Shown one piece after another: positions 11,082 through 23,881 of a stretch of 43,108 nucleotides of DNA. The position numbers and the translations under genes are program-made. The notes under the pieces are model-generated. The model had not been told where the DNA came from and did not search any database. It saw nothing but the letters and a program-made list of their open reading frames with translations. The first letter of the stretch is position 1. Each line of letters opens with the position of its first letter. The DNA comes from Spinellus fusiger (Eukaryota > Mucoromycota > Mucoromycetes > Mucorales > Phycomycetaceae). The stretch covers positions 1-43,108 of the forward strand of contig JALLLS010000146.1 in the NCBI GenBank assembly GCA_025094145.1. Direction: 5' to 3'.

Positions 11082-11571
11082 AAAGTGACTACCAATAAAT
11101 ACCCCTTCTTAGATATATTTCTAGGAATAGGATACAATTATCAATGGAGATATACTTTTATTAACAGAATAACAATAGTAAATACACCTAATAAGATAGA
11201 TCTGCCTCTTGTCTTGTCTTGATCTACTTTGGAGAAATAGGCAGGGCAGATATACTGAGTTTCAATATTGGTCTCGGTGAAGAGAAAATCAGGTACCGAC
11301 AGTGACGAAAGAGTGAAAAGAACCAAGTCTACGTCACCCAACAAATGTGGTGCAAACAGACCGAAGCAAGTAGTAAGGTCATTATAAAAGGATGAAGTGC
11401 TTCATTAGCTCTTTATCATTGAACGCAGCCTGCGTCAACAAAAGCAACAACTCTCTCTGTGAGGAAGAATTCTATAGTCAACATATTTGCTTTTATTTTT
11501 TTTGACATCTTCCTCTGTATACACACTTATCACCTATCTACACTGCGGTGTTTGTGTTTTAGTGCAATATC
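11082..11571. other. Intergenic between PRP40 and the PNUTS-like gene
   Basis: About 490 bp. It must hold the PRP40 3' end and the promoter of the next gene. The ORF on the other strand has no coding character. No RNA gene seen. Confidence 0.5.
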
Positions 11572-11880
11572 ATGTCCACAAGTCGCAATGGTAAGATAAT
11601 CCATGCACCTCTTCTCCTTCTTCTCGAGCGTCTCTCTTTCTCTCTTTCTCTTCTTTTCTATTGAATGGCTTGTGTTTTTACGGTACTTCCATGTAAAGAC
11701 TGGTCATAAAAAGACCCCCCTTTTCCTTCATTCTATTTCTTTCCCATGTTGCTTTTCTGTCAACTTAACAAACAAAACCAAAACCAAAAACAAAAACAAA
11801 AAACAAAAACCAAAACCAAAACAAAAACCAAAAACAAAAACAAAAAACAAAAACCAAAACCAAAACAAAAACCAAAAACA

Positions 11881-11911
<31 letters not shown>

Positions 11912-14900
11912 CAAAACAAAACAAAACAAAGAGTATGAAAAAGATAACAGACGCCTATTTATATAATACTACTATGTTTTATTATATTATATATTATATA
12001 TTATGTCTTTATGATAATATGATAATATGAATTTTGTTGTTGATGATATGTTCATATGCATAGTCAATCTATGTCTATGCGTATATGTATACGTATACAT
12101 ATATACATATATACATATATACATATATACATCTTTACACACCCACACATGCGTATATGTAGCTATGTACATATGAATGGATAGACTTATCTGTACGGTG
12201 GAATTCAACTATTCATTAGATAGGAGAAAGAGACTTTTTTTTCTGCCAATTCTCTCAATACCCCCAATGCCCTTTTCTTTTTCTTTTTCTGATAAACTTA
12301 CTAACATATTCTCTACTGATCTGTAGACACCAACCTTTCCAGTGTAATCACTAAGGATGAATACTACAAAACCTTTGATTTCTATTGTCAGGGCATAACA
12401 AATGTAGAAGAAGAACAGGTAATCTATTTATCTATTTATCTATTTATATTTTATACTTGCATTTGCATTTGCATCTGTCCCTCTATAATTATATTCATAT
12501 CTATTCATATCTATTTGTTTATAATAGATCACCCATTTCTCAAAGGCATTGAATTGCCCAAGACATTTGGTAGGTAAGAACACACTATTAAGGATCACTC
12601 ATGTCTTGAAGCTTGTTGAATGGTTCAAACAAAAGGCATTGGATCAAGAAAACTCCAATAATGAAAGAAATGGATCTTCTAGTCAAGGTAATGGCACCAC
12701 TCTATCAGTCAACTTTGTATGACTTACACACACTCTTTTTGATTAACAGTGGATGAAATTGAAAAAATAGAAGAAAAGAGTGGATTTCGTGAGGAGATAT
12801 TACTTACAATGAGGAAATCAAGGAATCTACAGCAAAATGGGCATCAGGAAACAGTAGAGGATAGTAGAAATACAGAATTGTATCAGCCTATTATTTGTAA
12901 ACAATACTTCAACTCTCTACTTATGATTTCAGTGAATGCAGCAAAGTACTCTCCACAGAGCCCATCCCTTGATCTTGTTTTATCAGAAAAGAATGGCATT
13001 AAACCAAACCAACTTAAACCATTTATCCAACATCTGTCCAATGCAAAATATACTATTCAGCGCATAGGAATGTTGAGTGTTATTTATGTAACAGAAAACC
13101 ATGCTATTATCCAAGAGTAGGTGTTTTTTATGATTATTATTTTTTATACTAATAGGCTATTGATGCAGGCTTGCAGGGTCCCAGTTCTTGGTTGCTACTC
13201 TGTCACTTTGGTTATCAGAAGCAACTCGTGAATGGAATATTAGTTTGATAATGCCTATAATCCATGTAAGTGTATATCTTATTTTTAAAGTTTGGTTTTT
13301 TAATGATCGGCTGTGTGACCAGATATGCCAGTACCTCCCCTTCAAATGGATTGATGTAACAGAACATGGATTAGATAAAGCAATTGAAAATGCACTTGTC
13401 AAGGCTAGGATGTTTCTAGAAGGACTCTTAAGAACTACCAAGGACGAAGATATACAAGGTAGAGGGATGTGTATAAATATATTCATTTTACTGATCTATT
13501 TGATAGATCATCGCTTTATTGTTCGAGAAATCTTTCAGCTTATCTCCAAACTTCCTTCATTGGCACAAAGTAAGTATTTATTTCCTTTTTGTACCTGTAG
13601 ATAAACAATAGAAATATGAAGAAAGTATAGATAAATAACTGTTTTTTCTTCTATTATCACTCCAAAGAATATCAAAACAATAGTGAAAGGCAAGTCTTTG
13701 TTGGTGGCTCCATATAAACAAGATATGTTTGTGTTAATGACCATTTAATCTCCGGTAGTGAAATGACTCAGGATTTACAAGAAAAAATCGCCTATGAAAA
13801 AAATGGGATAAAACAGAAAGATATAACAACATCTTCAAATGTTGAAAAACACGAGAATAAGATAGATCTGGATCTATCGAAGGAGTCTTTTCTTTCACAA
13901 GCCACACTATCAGCAATCACTGTAGAATCTACTTTACCAGTGACTATGGATTTGCATACACCCACCACCAAAGACATTACAATGTCTACAGCACCTATAG
14001 GCACCACAGTGACCGCGTCTTCTGCACCTATAGGCTTACCTACTGTTCATGTGGATCATGCTACCTTATCTACGGGCATACTATCTTGTGTACCCACACC
14101 TGTGCCTGTTGTACCCGCATCTCCCACGCCTATATCTCCCGTGCCTACAGTAGCAGCAAAACCACTTGTCAGCCCGTCCACACAGCTACCTATAAAAGGT
14201 AGGTGGTATTAAAGGATAAAGATATTAGTGATTAACCCAATGTTTGTTTAGCCTCTATAGACATTGAAACTACTGTCAAGGTAAAGAATATAAATATGAT
14301 AAACACAATAATGATATTGCATTGTCTAATAATAAATACCTACTTTGTATTCTTTTATTAGGAAGCAGCAAAGAAGGCCAACCATTTGGCCCTCTCCAAA
14401 GAACCTCCTCAACAGAAACCTTCAATACAACCTATTGTAGATCTCCAATTCTTTAAAAGCATCACTGAAGCACAAAAAACAGCACCATTACCTGCTTCTA
14501 GGCAAGTACACTATGGACGGTGATATATATATAAAAGATGGCTAACCCATTGGAAACATTTATTTAGGGGAATAACACCTACCAATGCAACTTCTAAACC
14601 ACCAAAACCACAATTCAACCTTGACGATATTCTAGGCCCTGATCCAACAGTTGGAGATACAAGAAGTGCGGGGGAAACACCTTCGTCCACTCGTCCACGC
14701 AAAAGAGTTCGATTTGCAGAAGACTATCGTCTTGTGGAAATCCGTGAATACGAAAGAAATCCTGCAGAATGGCTTTGGGTAAATGAAATAATATGATATA
14801 TTGAGATGGTTATTTATTTATTTATTATTTTCTTCCATGCTACATGCACCCATGTTTCTTATAGAATGGTCTTCATGAAGGTGTTTATCCAACTACAATG

Positions 14901-15188
14901 GATCAATATTCAAGCCACTCAACCTCGAGCACAGTGACCTGGTACACACCTCGCTATGTTGAACTGCCTCATGATTACCAAATACCAGCTGAAACTCTAT
15001 CGACAGAAGCAGAGTATCAGATACAACGAGAGGGTGGATGCTTGGCGGCTATTTATATCAATGAAAGACATATACCTCCCTCACCAACAGAATGGTCTGC
15101 AACATCTCCCGTAGATCCTAATGCTTTTGTTCCTATCATCCCTCTCACTGACTGTTACATGAGTGCTGATGAAGTAGACTATGTTTAG
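11572..15188 (+). CDS. PNUTS/Ppn1-like PP1 regulatory subunit (TFIIS-N domain)
   Basis: A 699-residue model with exons 11572-11590, 12327-12418, 12528-12687, 12750-13116, 13169-13265, 13323-13458, 13507-13569, 13668-13689, 13759-14198, 14252-14280, 14362-14501, 14568-14778 and 14865-15188. A TFIIS N-terminal (LW) type domain is recognisable at about residues 210-290 (LSLWLSEATREW, ICQYLPFKW, HGLDKAIE). A Thr/Pro-rich linker follows. A PP1-docking RVxF-type site, RVRF at about 568-571 in a KRVRFAEDYRLVEIREY context, precedes a C-terminal region that also contains TVTW (615-618). This is the layout of PNUTS/PPP1R10 and fission yeast Ppn1, which target PP1 to RNA polymerase II and the 3'-end machinery. 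Two introns need GC donors (13690 and 14502); the second could instead use GT at 14520. The small exon at 13668-13689 is the least certain. Confidence 0.72.
11591..12326 (+). other. Long low-complexity first intron of the PNUTS-like gene
   Basis: At 736 nt this is by far the longest intron in the window. It holds a CAAAA/CCAAAA array (about 11759-11930) that begins to repeat at a higher-order period of roughly 50-60 nt, and an ATATAC run (about 12080-12131). The donor gtaaga follows G at 11590; the acceptor is ctgtag at 12321-12326. Confidence 0.75.
11759..11930. repeat. CAAAA/CCAAAA low-complexity array
   Basis: Only A and C on the plus strand for about 170 nt. Segments recur nearly verbatim (for example, AACCAAAAACAAAAAC blocks). 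It is intronic. The long ORFs it creates on both strands are artefacts of composition. Confidence 0.9.
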
Positions 15189-15979
15189 TGTGTAATAGAA
15201 AGGAAGCTTAAAAGTGTCCTACATTTTCTTATTTCTTTTTTTTTAGCAAAGTTATTTGACTTTTTGCTGGTGTAAAATAAAAATAAAAATACATAAAAAA
15301 CACACACATTCTATGCATTCTACAAGTGTGTAAATGTGTAGGCATGCATAAAAAAAAAGGGAAGAATAAAGATGCATGGAATTAAGAATCCTTATAATAA
15401 AACAATAAACATATGAACACTAATATTAAAGAAAGAAAGAAAAAGATAAACCAATGCTTCTCTTTCTGTCTACAACTTATTGTTTCCTTTTTTTTTCTTT
15501 TTTCTTTTTTCCTGTCAGTAGCATGAAAACACGTAAGAATAGATAAATGATTTAATGCATAATTTCATTTGATACGTTGCTCTTTTAATTCAACATTCTT
15601 AAAAGACAGTTTAAATTTGGATTAACTCATCTTCAAATATCAACAATTCATATCTATTGTAGTGTTGACAAGACATAAACACAAGCTAAAATACCAACCC
15701 ATGGTAAACTTAATTATAGACAGTAAATTTAGAATGCACACTACAGCCCCATAACATTATATATAAAACACTACGAACACATCCTCAAACATTGATCTTT
15801 TGTTTCCAGGATCGCTTTTATATAAATATTTCATATCACCAGAAGTATTCTACTGTAATAATAATGGTCACAATTGTACTTTATACTTGTTTCTATGTGA
15901 ATACCCACTTCCTTCCTATAACTTTTTTTTAATTAAAAAATAAAGAAATGTCTATGCAATACACTTTCTCTACTTGTTG
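15189..15979. other. Intergenic between convergent PNUTS-like and MMM1 genes
   Basis: About 790 bp of 3'-flanking sequence with several AATAAA-type signals (for example near 15277-15290 and 15364) and homopolymer T runs. No gene or RNA recognised. Confidence 0.5.
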
Positions 15980-17558
15980 CTAAAATCTCTTTGTCTGAAA
16001 GATATCGGGGTGTATTTCCTCATCCACGCCTGCCAAAGCTGCCTCTTTTTGTTCTTTTGTCTGTTGGTCACGCTTCTCCCATATATTTGGTATAGGCACC
16101 TTGACAAAGTTGGGATACACCAGCTTGTCAATATAAAGATTACGCAATCGAGTAGCAATAAGGTCAGTGAGTTTTGGAATGTCCTCTAGTTTTGTACGTG
16201 AGCCAATAAGAGATCGAACATGAAGATCAAGGACGAAATTAGAGTGAGAAGAGATAGCAATGTATCTCTCCAAGGGTTTTTCTGGCCTGGTGGTGGTTTC
16301 TGGTGGGTTGACCAGTTCAATCGTCAGCTAAGGGAGATGCATGGAGATACGCACATTATTATTAATAATATTAATAATAATAATATTATCAGAGAGTATG
16401 TAATTTAGCCTTTTTATACATGTGTATAGGTAGGTAGGTATGTTTGTTCCACAGGGTAGTGGTGAGTGTCTTACCGTTCCCGAAAATCGAATGACAGAAA
16501 GGGCCAGAGAGACAGGAAGAGCAGCAAAGGCTTGTCGTGGCCAATTAAGAATGACTTGAGTCTCAACACCGAGTGTGATATTGTCGTTGTATTCAAAGTC
16601 TATTTCTGCTTTCTAATCCAATGTTGTTGGATGTAGATCCCATAGACAGAGACGAAGACAGAGACGAAGACAGAGATGAAGACAGAGATAGAGATAGAGA
16701 TAGATAAAGTAAGAAACAGCATCTTCCCCCTCTTTCTCTCTTTCTCTTTCTCTTTCTTTCTTTCTCTCTCTTCTTTTTTTTTTACTTGGTCATTATTGAA
16801 CATACCATGGTTCCATTTCCATCGGAAGGTCTAATACGGGCACTACTGAAGATAGGAAGTTCCTCACCAAGATTTAATTCGGTAACATGGATAGGACCCT
16901 TTTATATGTATATGTATATATATATGTGTATATATATATAAAAGAAAGGAAAAGAAAAGAAAAGAAAACAGCAGGTAGCAATAGAGCAGCCATAGGTCAA
17001 GAGTAGGGAAAAAAGGCATTATTGAATCCATACATTAGCAAACTATTGACTTTGATGATTCTTTTACCAAGACATTGGGTCGCGCATCACCATTCAATGT
17101 TTCGTCCACAGCATAAACAAGTCGCTGGTTAATATTAGCATCTTTGCGATACTGCATAATAGCTTGTCCAATCAACACATTAAGCCAGTCAGTGCTCTCG
17201 GGTGGGTGGTGTACCAAATCATAATAGGTACGCTGTGTGATATAGGCTGCTGGTAGCTGGGAGGTGGTGGCGGTGGTGGTGGTGCGTGGAGAAGTGGAGA
17301 GTCTGGGTGAAATATAGCGCTGGTAAAGATATTATGCATCTTTCTTGGATAGCTTTTCCTTACTTTCTTTACTTGTTTAACTTCCTCCATTAACAAGTAT
17401 CGTATTGCTAGCACAACAATGATAATCACACTCAGTTGGCCGAGAATAAAGCCTTCCATAAATGAGGTGGCACTGAAATGAGAACATGCCTTATGGTTCA
17501 GTTCTTCCCGAATATAATCTTTTATTTGAGGCCATACACTATTGTGTGCTGCGTCCAT
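15980..17558 (-). CDS. MMM1: MMM1, ER-anchored SMP subunit of ERMES
   Basis: A 320-residue maintenance-of-mitochondrial-morphology protein 1, the ER-resident lipid-transfer subunit of the ER-mitochondria encounter structure. Five exons, all phase 0: 17364-17558, 17068-17256, 16806-16898, 16475-16612 and 15980-16327. One transmembrane helix lies at about residues 34-55 (FMEGFILGQLSVIIIVVLAIRY). The SMP domain follows, opening with YYDLVHHPPESTDWLNVLI and carrying GPIHVTELNLGEELPIFSSARIRPSD across exons. The C-terminus is YPNFVKVPIPNIWEKR plus a short tail. The first intron (107 nt) contains a Pro-codon-like CCACCACC run that an ORF finder would read as coding. The donor could also be gtaaag nine bases earlier, which keeps frame and removes three residues. 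Confidence 0.93.
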
Positions 17559-18556
17559 GGATAGGAACGAACGAAAAGATATTCAAAATAAGGGGGAAGG
17601 GGGTGGAGGAGAGAAGAGAAACAGCAAAGAAAGGCTTGCTGTGACTAGAGATGAGAATTGACACCCCGCCCAGCATAAGAGAGAAAAGAACTACAGAGTA
17701 GTGTCTATTATTATTATTATTATTGCACTTTGTACTTATTCTGTAATTTAGGGTGCAGAGATGTAGGGGTCTGTGGAGGATGCAGGCTTATTTAGAGGCT
17801 TTCGGTGAATCGTCCGTTGAGTGCTGGAGTATTTATACTACTGGTGTGGGCTCTATGGGTGGGTCTCTATAGAAAGTGACATTGTTCTGATGCAATAAAA
17901 TAGACATGTTGAAATGTAAATTCCATGTCATTGAGAGGGATAATTATAAAAGATTGCCCAATGAAGATTGGCAAAAAGAACAGAGAATGGTGGTTGATTT
18001 CATAAAATTGACGTATTGAACCCCTAGTCTATGAGTGGATGAAAGAAATACACTCTGTATAAATACACCCTCCATAGACGAATTCTATAAAATGTTAAAA
18101 TATAGAAATAAACACAAGTTTAAAGGCTCTAATTATATGCACTTGTAAAATAGATAAGCCTAGTGCTGAAATATCTGACTGTCTAAATAGAAATGCTTCT
18201 TTTATGAGCTTTTGGCGTGAAGTTGCGGAATAAAATAAAGAATAAAATAAGTCGCAGGATAATTTTGATCCCAACATGCTTTGGAATGAGACCAGAATTG
18301 AATAGACAGGCAACTCTTGATTTGACATGTGTACAAAAGAATGTTACTGATAGTCATCTTTTGATCTAGTCTATGCTAGCGAGTCATACATATCACTTTC
18401 CATTATATTACAAATACTACAGTATAGTATGGTTCATCATATTTCTGCTACAAAGATTCTCTATAAATCCCTTGCTTTTGGTTTTCCTTTTTCTTCCTAC
18501 TCTTACACTCTACCTTTTTACTTTGGAACACCCCTTCTTCTCTTTAGTCTATTGAA
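17559..18556. other. Divergent intergenic region between MMM1 and the SKDG-repeat gene
   Basis: About 1 kb with no convincing coding exon. It contains a short ATT microsatellite near 17706-17725. It presumably includes both promoters. Confidence 0.5.
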
Positions 18557-19898
18557 ATGAAGTTATATCAATTGTTCTTTGTATCTGCTATTGTAGCCTC
18601 TGCCACTCAAGGTGAAGAAGATTGCTGCTCATTCTCTCTAGCCATAGTTCCTAACGTATATCTCTATTCCTATTAGCTCTCGATGGTCCTCCCAGAGAAC
18701 CAGAGACAGAATATGTTACCGTCACTGAGTTGCCTCACATTAAGAAAGGAGAGAAAGATCACGAATGGGCATTGAGAAAGATTGGGAAGCCTTATCCTGA
18801 ACTCCCCAACATGGAAATCCAATACAAACCTCCTGTCGTTGTAGTTGAGGTGGTTACTGCTACTACAGTTATTCCTATATTCCCTGGTAGTGATGAGAAG
18901 GGTGGTTGGGGTCGTGCTGGTGAAGATTATGGTAAGTGATTTTTTTTTTAAAAAAAAAAAAAGAATAAGAAAGATAGAAATGGGCATTTTCAAGAGAATG
19001 AACACGCTTTATTATTCTAGACAAGAATCTTCCCTACGTTGTTAACAAGCATGGCTCCCATGTACTCAACACTAAAGGTGGTCGCCACGGTAAGCATTGG
19101 AATGACAATAGTAATAGTATCATAGCAAAATAGACAGATGAATATCCCACTAAACTTCATCTTTGGATGTTTCTAGGTTCATCTCGCAAGGGAAGCTCTC
19201 ATGACCTTAGTGCTCAAAGTATCGAGCATCAAGAAGGCGATTCATCTGAAGTTGTAATCAAAGTAGCTTCTGTCAGTGGGTCCAAGGATGGATCCAAAGA
19301 TGGGTCCAAGGATGGATCTAAAGATGGGTCCAAGGATGGGTCCAAGGATGGATCCAAAGATGGGTCCAAGGATGGATCTAAAGATGGGTCCAAGGATGGA
19401 TCTAAAGATGGGTCCAAGGATGGATCTAAAGATGGGTCCAAGGATGGATCCAAGGACGGATCTAAAGAAGACACCCAAGGTAAAGGTAGCCGTACATCTC
19501 AACAGGGCAAGAACGATGCAAAAGCCTCTTCCCCTGGTGAGGGTGGCGATTTGAGTGGTTTCCCCGTACCCTCTGGTGTTCTTCCCAACCTCTTGAATAG
19601 CCCTGTGGCTATTGACTTTGCTGCAGCTGCAGTCAGTGAAACTGTCGTTGCTGTTCCTACCGACACAGCCATTCCTGATTCTGTCTCTGCCTCCATCTCT
19701 TTTTCTGCTGCTGCATCTGTGGCTTCTTCTATGTCCTCTGCTGTAAAGTCCATTACAAGTTCCCAAGTCAGTGGTGCTATCAGAACTGCTACTTCTTCCA
19801 TTGCCTCTCCTTCACATACCTCTGATACCATCAATGTTCGTGTGGGTGCACTTTTGATAACCGGTCTTGCTGGATTTACTGCATTCCTATTGATGTAA
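18557..19898 (+). CDS. Probable GPI-anchored cell-surface protein with SKDG repeats
   Basis: A 366-residue protein of unknown role. Exons 18557-18611, 18677-18931, 19021-19089 and 19177-19898; all three introns are phase 1. The N-terminus is a classic signal peptide (MKLYQLFFVSAIVASATQA). A mature region with Pro/Val stretches (PPVVVVEVVTATTVIPIF) follows. Next come 15 uninterrupted SKDG tetrapeptides plus one variant (encoded at 19277-19465), then a Ser/Ala/Thr-rich stalk. The last 18-20 residues are hydrophobic with no charged tail (VGALLITGLAGFTAFLLM), as expected of a GPI signal. I infer a wall or plasma-membrane anchored protein. The repeats are strongly hydrophilic with alternating charge, and probably vary in number between strains. 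Confidence 0.75.
19277..19465 (+). repeat. 12-bp coding minisatellite (SKDG)n
   Basis: Fifteen full 12-bp units plus one variant. Two unit types (GGGTCCAAGGAT and GGATCTAAAGAT) mostly alternate, giving a 24-bp higher-order period. The array lacks stop codons in several frames on both strands, so it produces overlapping spurious ORFs. Confidence 0.95.
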
Positions 19899-20499
19899 TC
19901 CACTTCTTTATTATGTTTACATTTGACACTTCTTCCAAAAAACATGAGTTCTTCGTCTTCTAGTCAGTCCTCCCCTCCCTTTTTCTTTTTATATATCTAT
20001 ATAATATTATTTTTTTAGACTTATATTAGATGATGCTCATTTTTTAGCCATCATTGTTTTTATTCACATGCTAATAAATTTAAAATAAAAGACAAACACA
20101 CAGGTTTATTTTCATCTTTTGATCAACTACTTTCTCTATTTACTATGAGGTTGATGGAAGAACATTATTTATTCCATGAATACAGACTTACATACTATCT
20201 TTACTGAAAGAACCCGGTACTACTAGAAGGAGAAAGAAGAAGAAAAAAAAAGAAACATTCACACTTGAAAAGAAAATACTAACAAAATAACAAATAAAAG
20301 AGGAATAGAAACTTCATCTCTATTGACTTAATATTTAGAGTATGCCTACATAAACGTGTATGCATTTATTCAACAATGCCTAGTAGCTTCTATTTCTTCT
20401 AGCATCTACCTCTACCTCTGAAGAAAAAAAAGAAAAAGAGAGAGAATGAAATATACTATAAACACAGGGATTTATTTTGATACATTGTTAATACATGCT
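19899..20499. other. Intergenic between convergent genes
   Basis: About 600 bp of 3'-flanking AT-rich sequence shared by the SKDG-repeat gene and the calcium pump. AATAAA-like motifs occur near 20070-20090. Nothing else seen. Confidence 0.5.
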
Positions 20500-23400
20500 T
20501 TACTGTTTCGCTTCAGAATTTTCAGCTGCTTTCTGGAAGTTGCGTGCATTCTGAACTAGAGCAGCAAAACGGTTGCCACGCAACACTCCTTGGTCTTGAC
20601 TGCCTTCATGAGATGAGGATGCTTGGCGTTGTGTGGCACCATAAGAATGACGGTTGGATGGACCAGAAGAAGCACTCATACCCCGAGAATGGCTCTTTTG
20701 ACTGTCCTTGGACATGGAGCGCGAAGGACGATGAGAGCGGCGCAAGAAGGAATAGAGCTTCAGTTCATTGCGGACATCTCCAATAGCACCCTCCCAGCTC
20801 ATGCGTGAGTAGGTGGCCAGTGGTTTGGCCTCTTCACTGAATTTACGTTCACCACCACAGTCAGGCAAAAGACGGATAATCGTGCCCACAGGAAGGGACA
20901 AGGCACCAATGGCCACGGTGATCAACCATTGCAAGAGAGTAAGGGGCACCGTCTTAAAGGCAATGCCACCAAAAGTAACAATAAAGAATTGACCCAACAC
21001 AACAACCACTTGAATGGCAAGGAAGATCCAATTGTTGAAGATGTCCTTGAATACATTCAGGGTATTATCAATGCGTCTGCAGTTGATTTCATTGAATACT
21101 TGGAGAAAGACAAAAATGTTAAACACCATGGTACGGAGCACAGCCTGACCATGGGCATCACTGCTGAGATGGAAGATGGTTTGGCCAAGGTACATGACAA
21201 ACAAGTTGACAGCAATCTGGAAAATGGCCTGTCCCAAAATCATCTTGCCCATACGGAAGTTGATCAGATGGGCATATTTAGAGATAGGCTTGCGTTGCAA
21301 CAAGTCTTGGGTAGGAGGTTCTGTGGCAAGGGCAAGAGCAGCCAGGGTGTCCATGATCAGGTTCACCCACAGTAACTGAACAGCACTCAAAATGCTCTCA
21401 GAGTTATCAGAGCTAATGGCACTGATGAAAGAAAGCACAACGGCAGCAATGTTCACCGTCAGTTGGAAAGTCAAGAATTTGCGCACGCCATCATTGACAG
21501 CACGACCCCACATCAGAGCCTTAAGAATGGAGTTGAAGTTGTCGTCCATAAGAATAATATCAGAGGCTTCCTTTGCTACTTCAGTACCAGCAATGCCCAT
21601 GGAGAAGCCAACATCAGCCAGTTTGAGAGCAGGACCGTCGTTGGTGCCATCGCCTGTCATGCCTACCACTTGGTCTTGTTCCTGGAGACGAGTAACAACA
21701 ATGGTTTTATCGGTGGGGGAGGAGCGAGCCAAGACCTGAAGACGGGGAATCACCTTGCGCTGTTCTTCAACAGACATAGCACGTAGCTCTGGGCCAGTCA
21801 AGGCAACACCTCCCTTGGTAAGAATACCAGCATTACGAGCAATGGCCTTGGCGGTGTTGATGTTATCTCCTGTGATCATACGCACAAACACACCGGCTTC
21901 TCTGAAAGCAGCCACGGACTCCACAACACCAGGACGGAGGGGATCCATAATACCAACAATACCTATCAATACAAGCTCATTGAGGTCAGGCTCTTCCTCT
22001 GACATGGTATCATAGGTGTGCTTGTTTATGTCACGGTAGGCCAATGCAATTGTACGAAGGGCCTTGTCAGCATAGGTGCTAATAAGGCCGCTGTTCTTCA
22101 CCTGGGCCTCCTTATCAATCTTCTTGACCTTTCCGTCGCTTGTCAGATAGTGAGTGCAGGACTCGAGCACAATCTCAGAAGCACCCTTGGTGTAGATACG
22201 GTAGTCGGATGCGTTTTTGGAAGGAGCAGAGTTTTCCTTTGTCTTGATGATGGTGGACATGGTCTTTCGCTTGGAGGCAAAAGGATAGACACGCGCTACA
22301 GAAGCATTGTGGCGAATGGCATCATAGTCAGAGCCGAGGGATTTGGAGAAGCCAAGCAAGGCACACTCTGTCTTGGAGCCAACAAAGTCCACCCGACCGT
22401 TTTCGTCTTTTCCTTCAAATGCGTTGGAGTTGATGGCAATGCTTTCAAGCAACAGATCCTTGACATCCTCGTCCACACCACCGGCCCATGTCTTGGCATG
22501 TTCGGGAGCATTAAAAGACACCTCCGCCAATGTTCCCTCTGCCACTGTCATTTTATTCTGTGTCAGTGTCCCCGTTTTGTCGGAGCATATGGCAGTGGCG
22601 TTGCCCATAGTTTCACAGGCAGCCAGAACACGCACCAAGTTACTATCCTTGAGCATCTGAGTCGTAGCAAAGGCAAGGGCCATTGTGACTGCCATGGGAA
22701 GACCCTCGGGGACAGCAACAACAATGATGGTGATGGCCTGGATAAGGATACTGATCATGGAGGCAGCAATTTCTTGGCTGGCAGGGAAGGAGGGTTGAAG
22801 GGCGGCGGTGATGAAGTATTTGATGACCAACGCAAACAGCATAACAAGGGCAGCAGCAAATCCAAGTTTGGCAATTTGTTCTGCTAGTGTGTCCAACTTC
22901 ATTTGGAGAGGAGTTCCCTCACTTTCTGCACCACGCATCGACATCATTGTCTTTCCAAAGTAAGAATTCTCACCCACAGCAATGACAACAGCCCTGCCCA
23001 CACCCTCAAGGACTTTGGCGCCGGAGAGAATGAAGCAGTCACCCTGGTCGTCTGTCTGTTTCTTCATGGTATCGGATTCACCTGTAGCAGAGGACTCGTC
23101 ACAGGCAACATTGTGACCACTCAAGAAGAGGCCATCAGCAGGGAGGATGTCTCCAGGCTCCAGCATCAGAACATCTCCAACATTAAGATCATAGACGCTG
23201 ATTTGCTTTTCCTTGCCGTCTCTCAGCACCTTGACAACACGGTCTTCCTTTTTAGCATTGAGTTTCTTGAATTGACGTTCCTTTTGGTAGTCGTTGATGG
23301 CATTGGTAAAGACAACAGCAAGGACAGCCAACAGAATAGCCGTGCCCTCCACCCTAGAGAGTTGAGGATGAGTCCCACGTGTCGTTGATGCCACTTGTTT

Positions 23401-23881
23401 TTCTTTTCTCTTTCTTTCCTCCACTTCTCCCATCAGCCACTCTGTACCACTACCACTACCCCTTTTCAACTTACCAGCCTACCCGTGGCTCATCAGGGGG
23501 ATGGCGTGGCGAGTAATCCTCCCAAATACCAATGGCCAGCGACACAAGAGAGGCAATGGTCAGTAGAATCAGGGTCTTGTCATTGTAGCCTGCCCACAAC
23601 AATGCCAGGAATGACTTGCAAACTGTTTCAGGAAGAAGGTTACGGCCAAACACAGCCTGACGCTCCTTGAATGCTGTTTCCTGCGAACTTTCTACACCTT
23701 CGTCTGAGCTCAAACCAAGCTGTGGATCGACCCGCAGTTTTTTACACACGCCGAGGGTTCCTCCCAGCTGCTGGAGTTGATCGTAGTTTTTCGGATCGAC
23801 CAGTTCAACCAGTTGATTCACGGAGACACCAAAAGAAGAGGTCTCCTGGTGGCCCAACAAGGGGCGTTGTTGCTGATCCAT
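20500..23881 (-). CDS. P2B-type (PMCA-like) calcium-transporting ATPase
   Basis: A 1086-residue P-type pump from two exons, 23475-23881 and 20500-23353, with a 121-nt intron (phase 2). It should export Ca2+ from the cytosol across the plasma or vacuolar membrane using ATP. Visible motifs: TGES actuator loop (about 226), PEGLP in M4 (about 351-355), the phosphorylated aspartate in CSDKTGTLTQ (D394), MTGDNINTAKAIA, and the hinge GDGTNDGPALK. The predicted M8-M10 region and a basic, Ser-rich C-tail of about 110 residues follow. Near its start (SWEGAIGDVRNELKLYSFLRR) the tail has an aromatic, basic amphipathic segment that could be the calmodulin-binding autoinhibitory site of PMCAs; that is inference. 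The N-terminal cytosolic part is about 90 residues. The 5' flank is A-rich with GAAAAATAAA repeats. Confidence 0.95.

Noticed and set aside
11603..12030. Long Lys/Gln/Asn- or Phe/Cys-rich ORFs on both strands
   Set aside because: They lie in the low-complexity first intron of the PNUTS-like gene and arise from the CAAAA array.
17257..17363. Pro-rich coding linker (PPPPPPPP) in MMM1
   Set aside because: Reading through puts the SMP domain out of frame. The CCACCACC run is better explained as intron sequence ending at CCCAG.
19229..19766. Additional ORFs overlapping the SKDG array in other frames
   Set aside because: The 12-bp repeat lacks stops in several frames. Only the SKDG frame connects to a signal peptide, spliced exons and a GPI-like tail.
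20544..23388. Several plus-strand ORFs of 60-289 codons opposite the calcium pump
   Set aside because: They are antisense shadows of the conserved P-type ATPase frame and show no independent family features.
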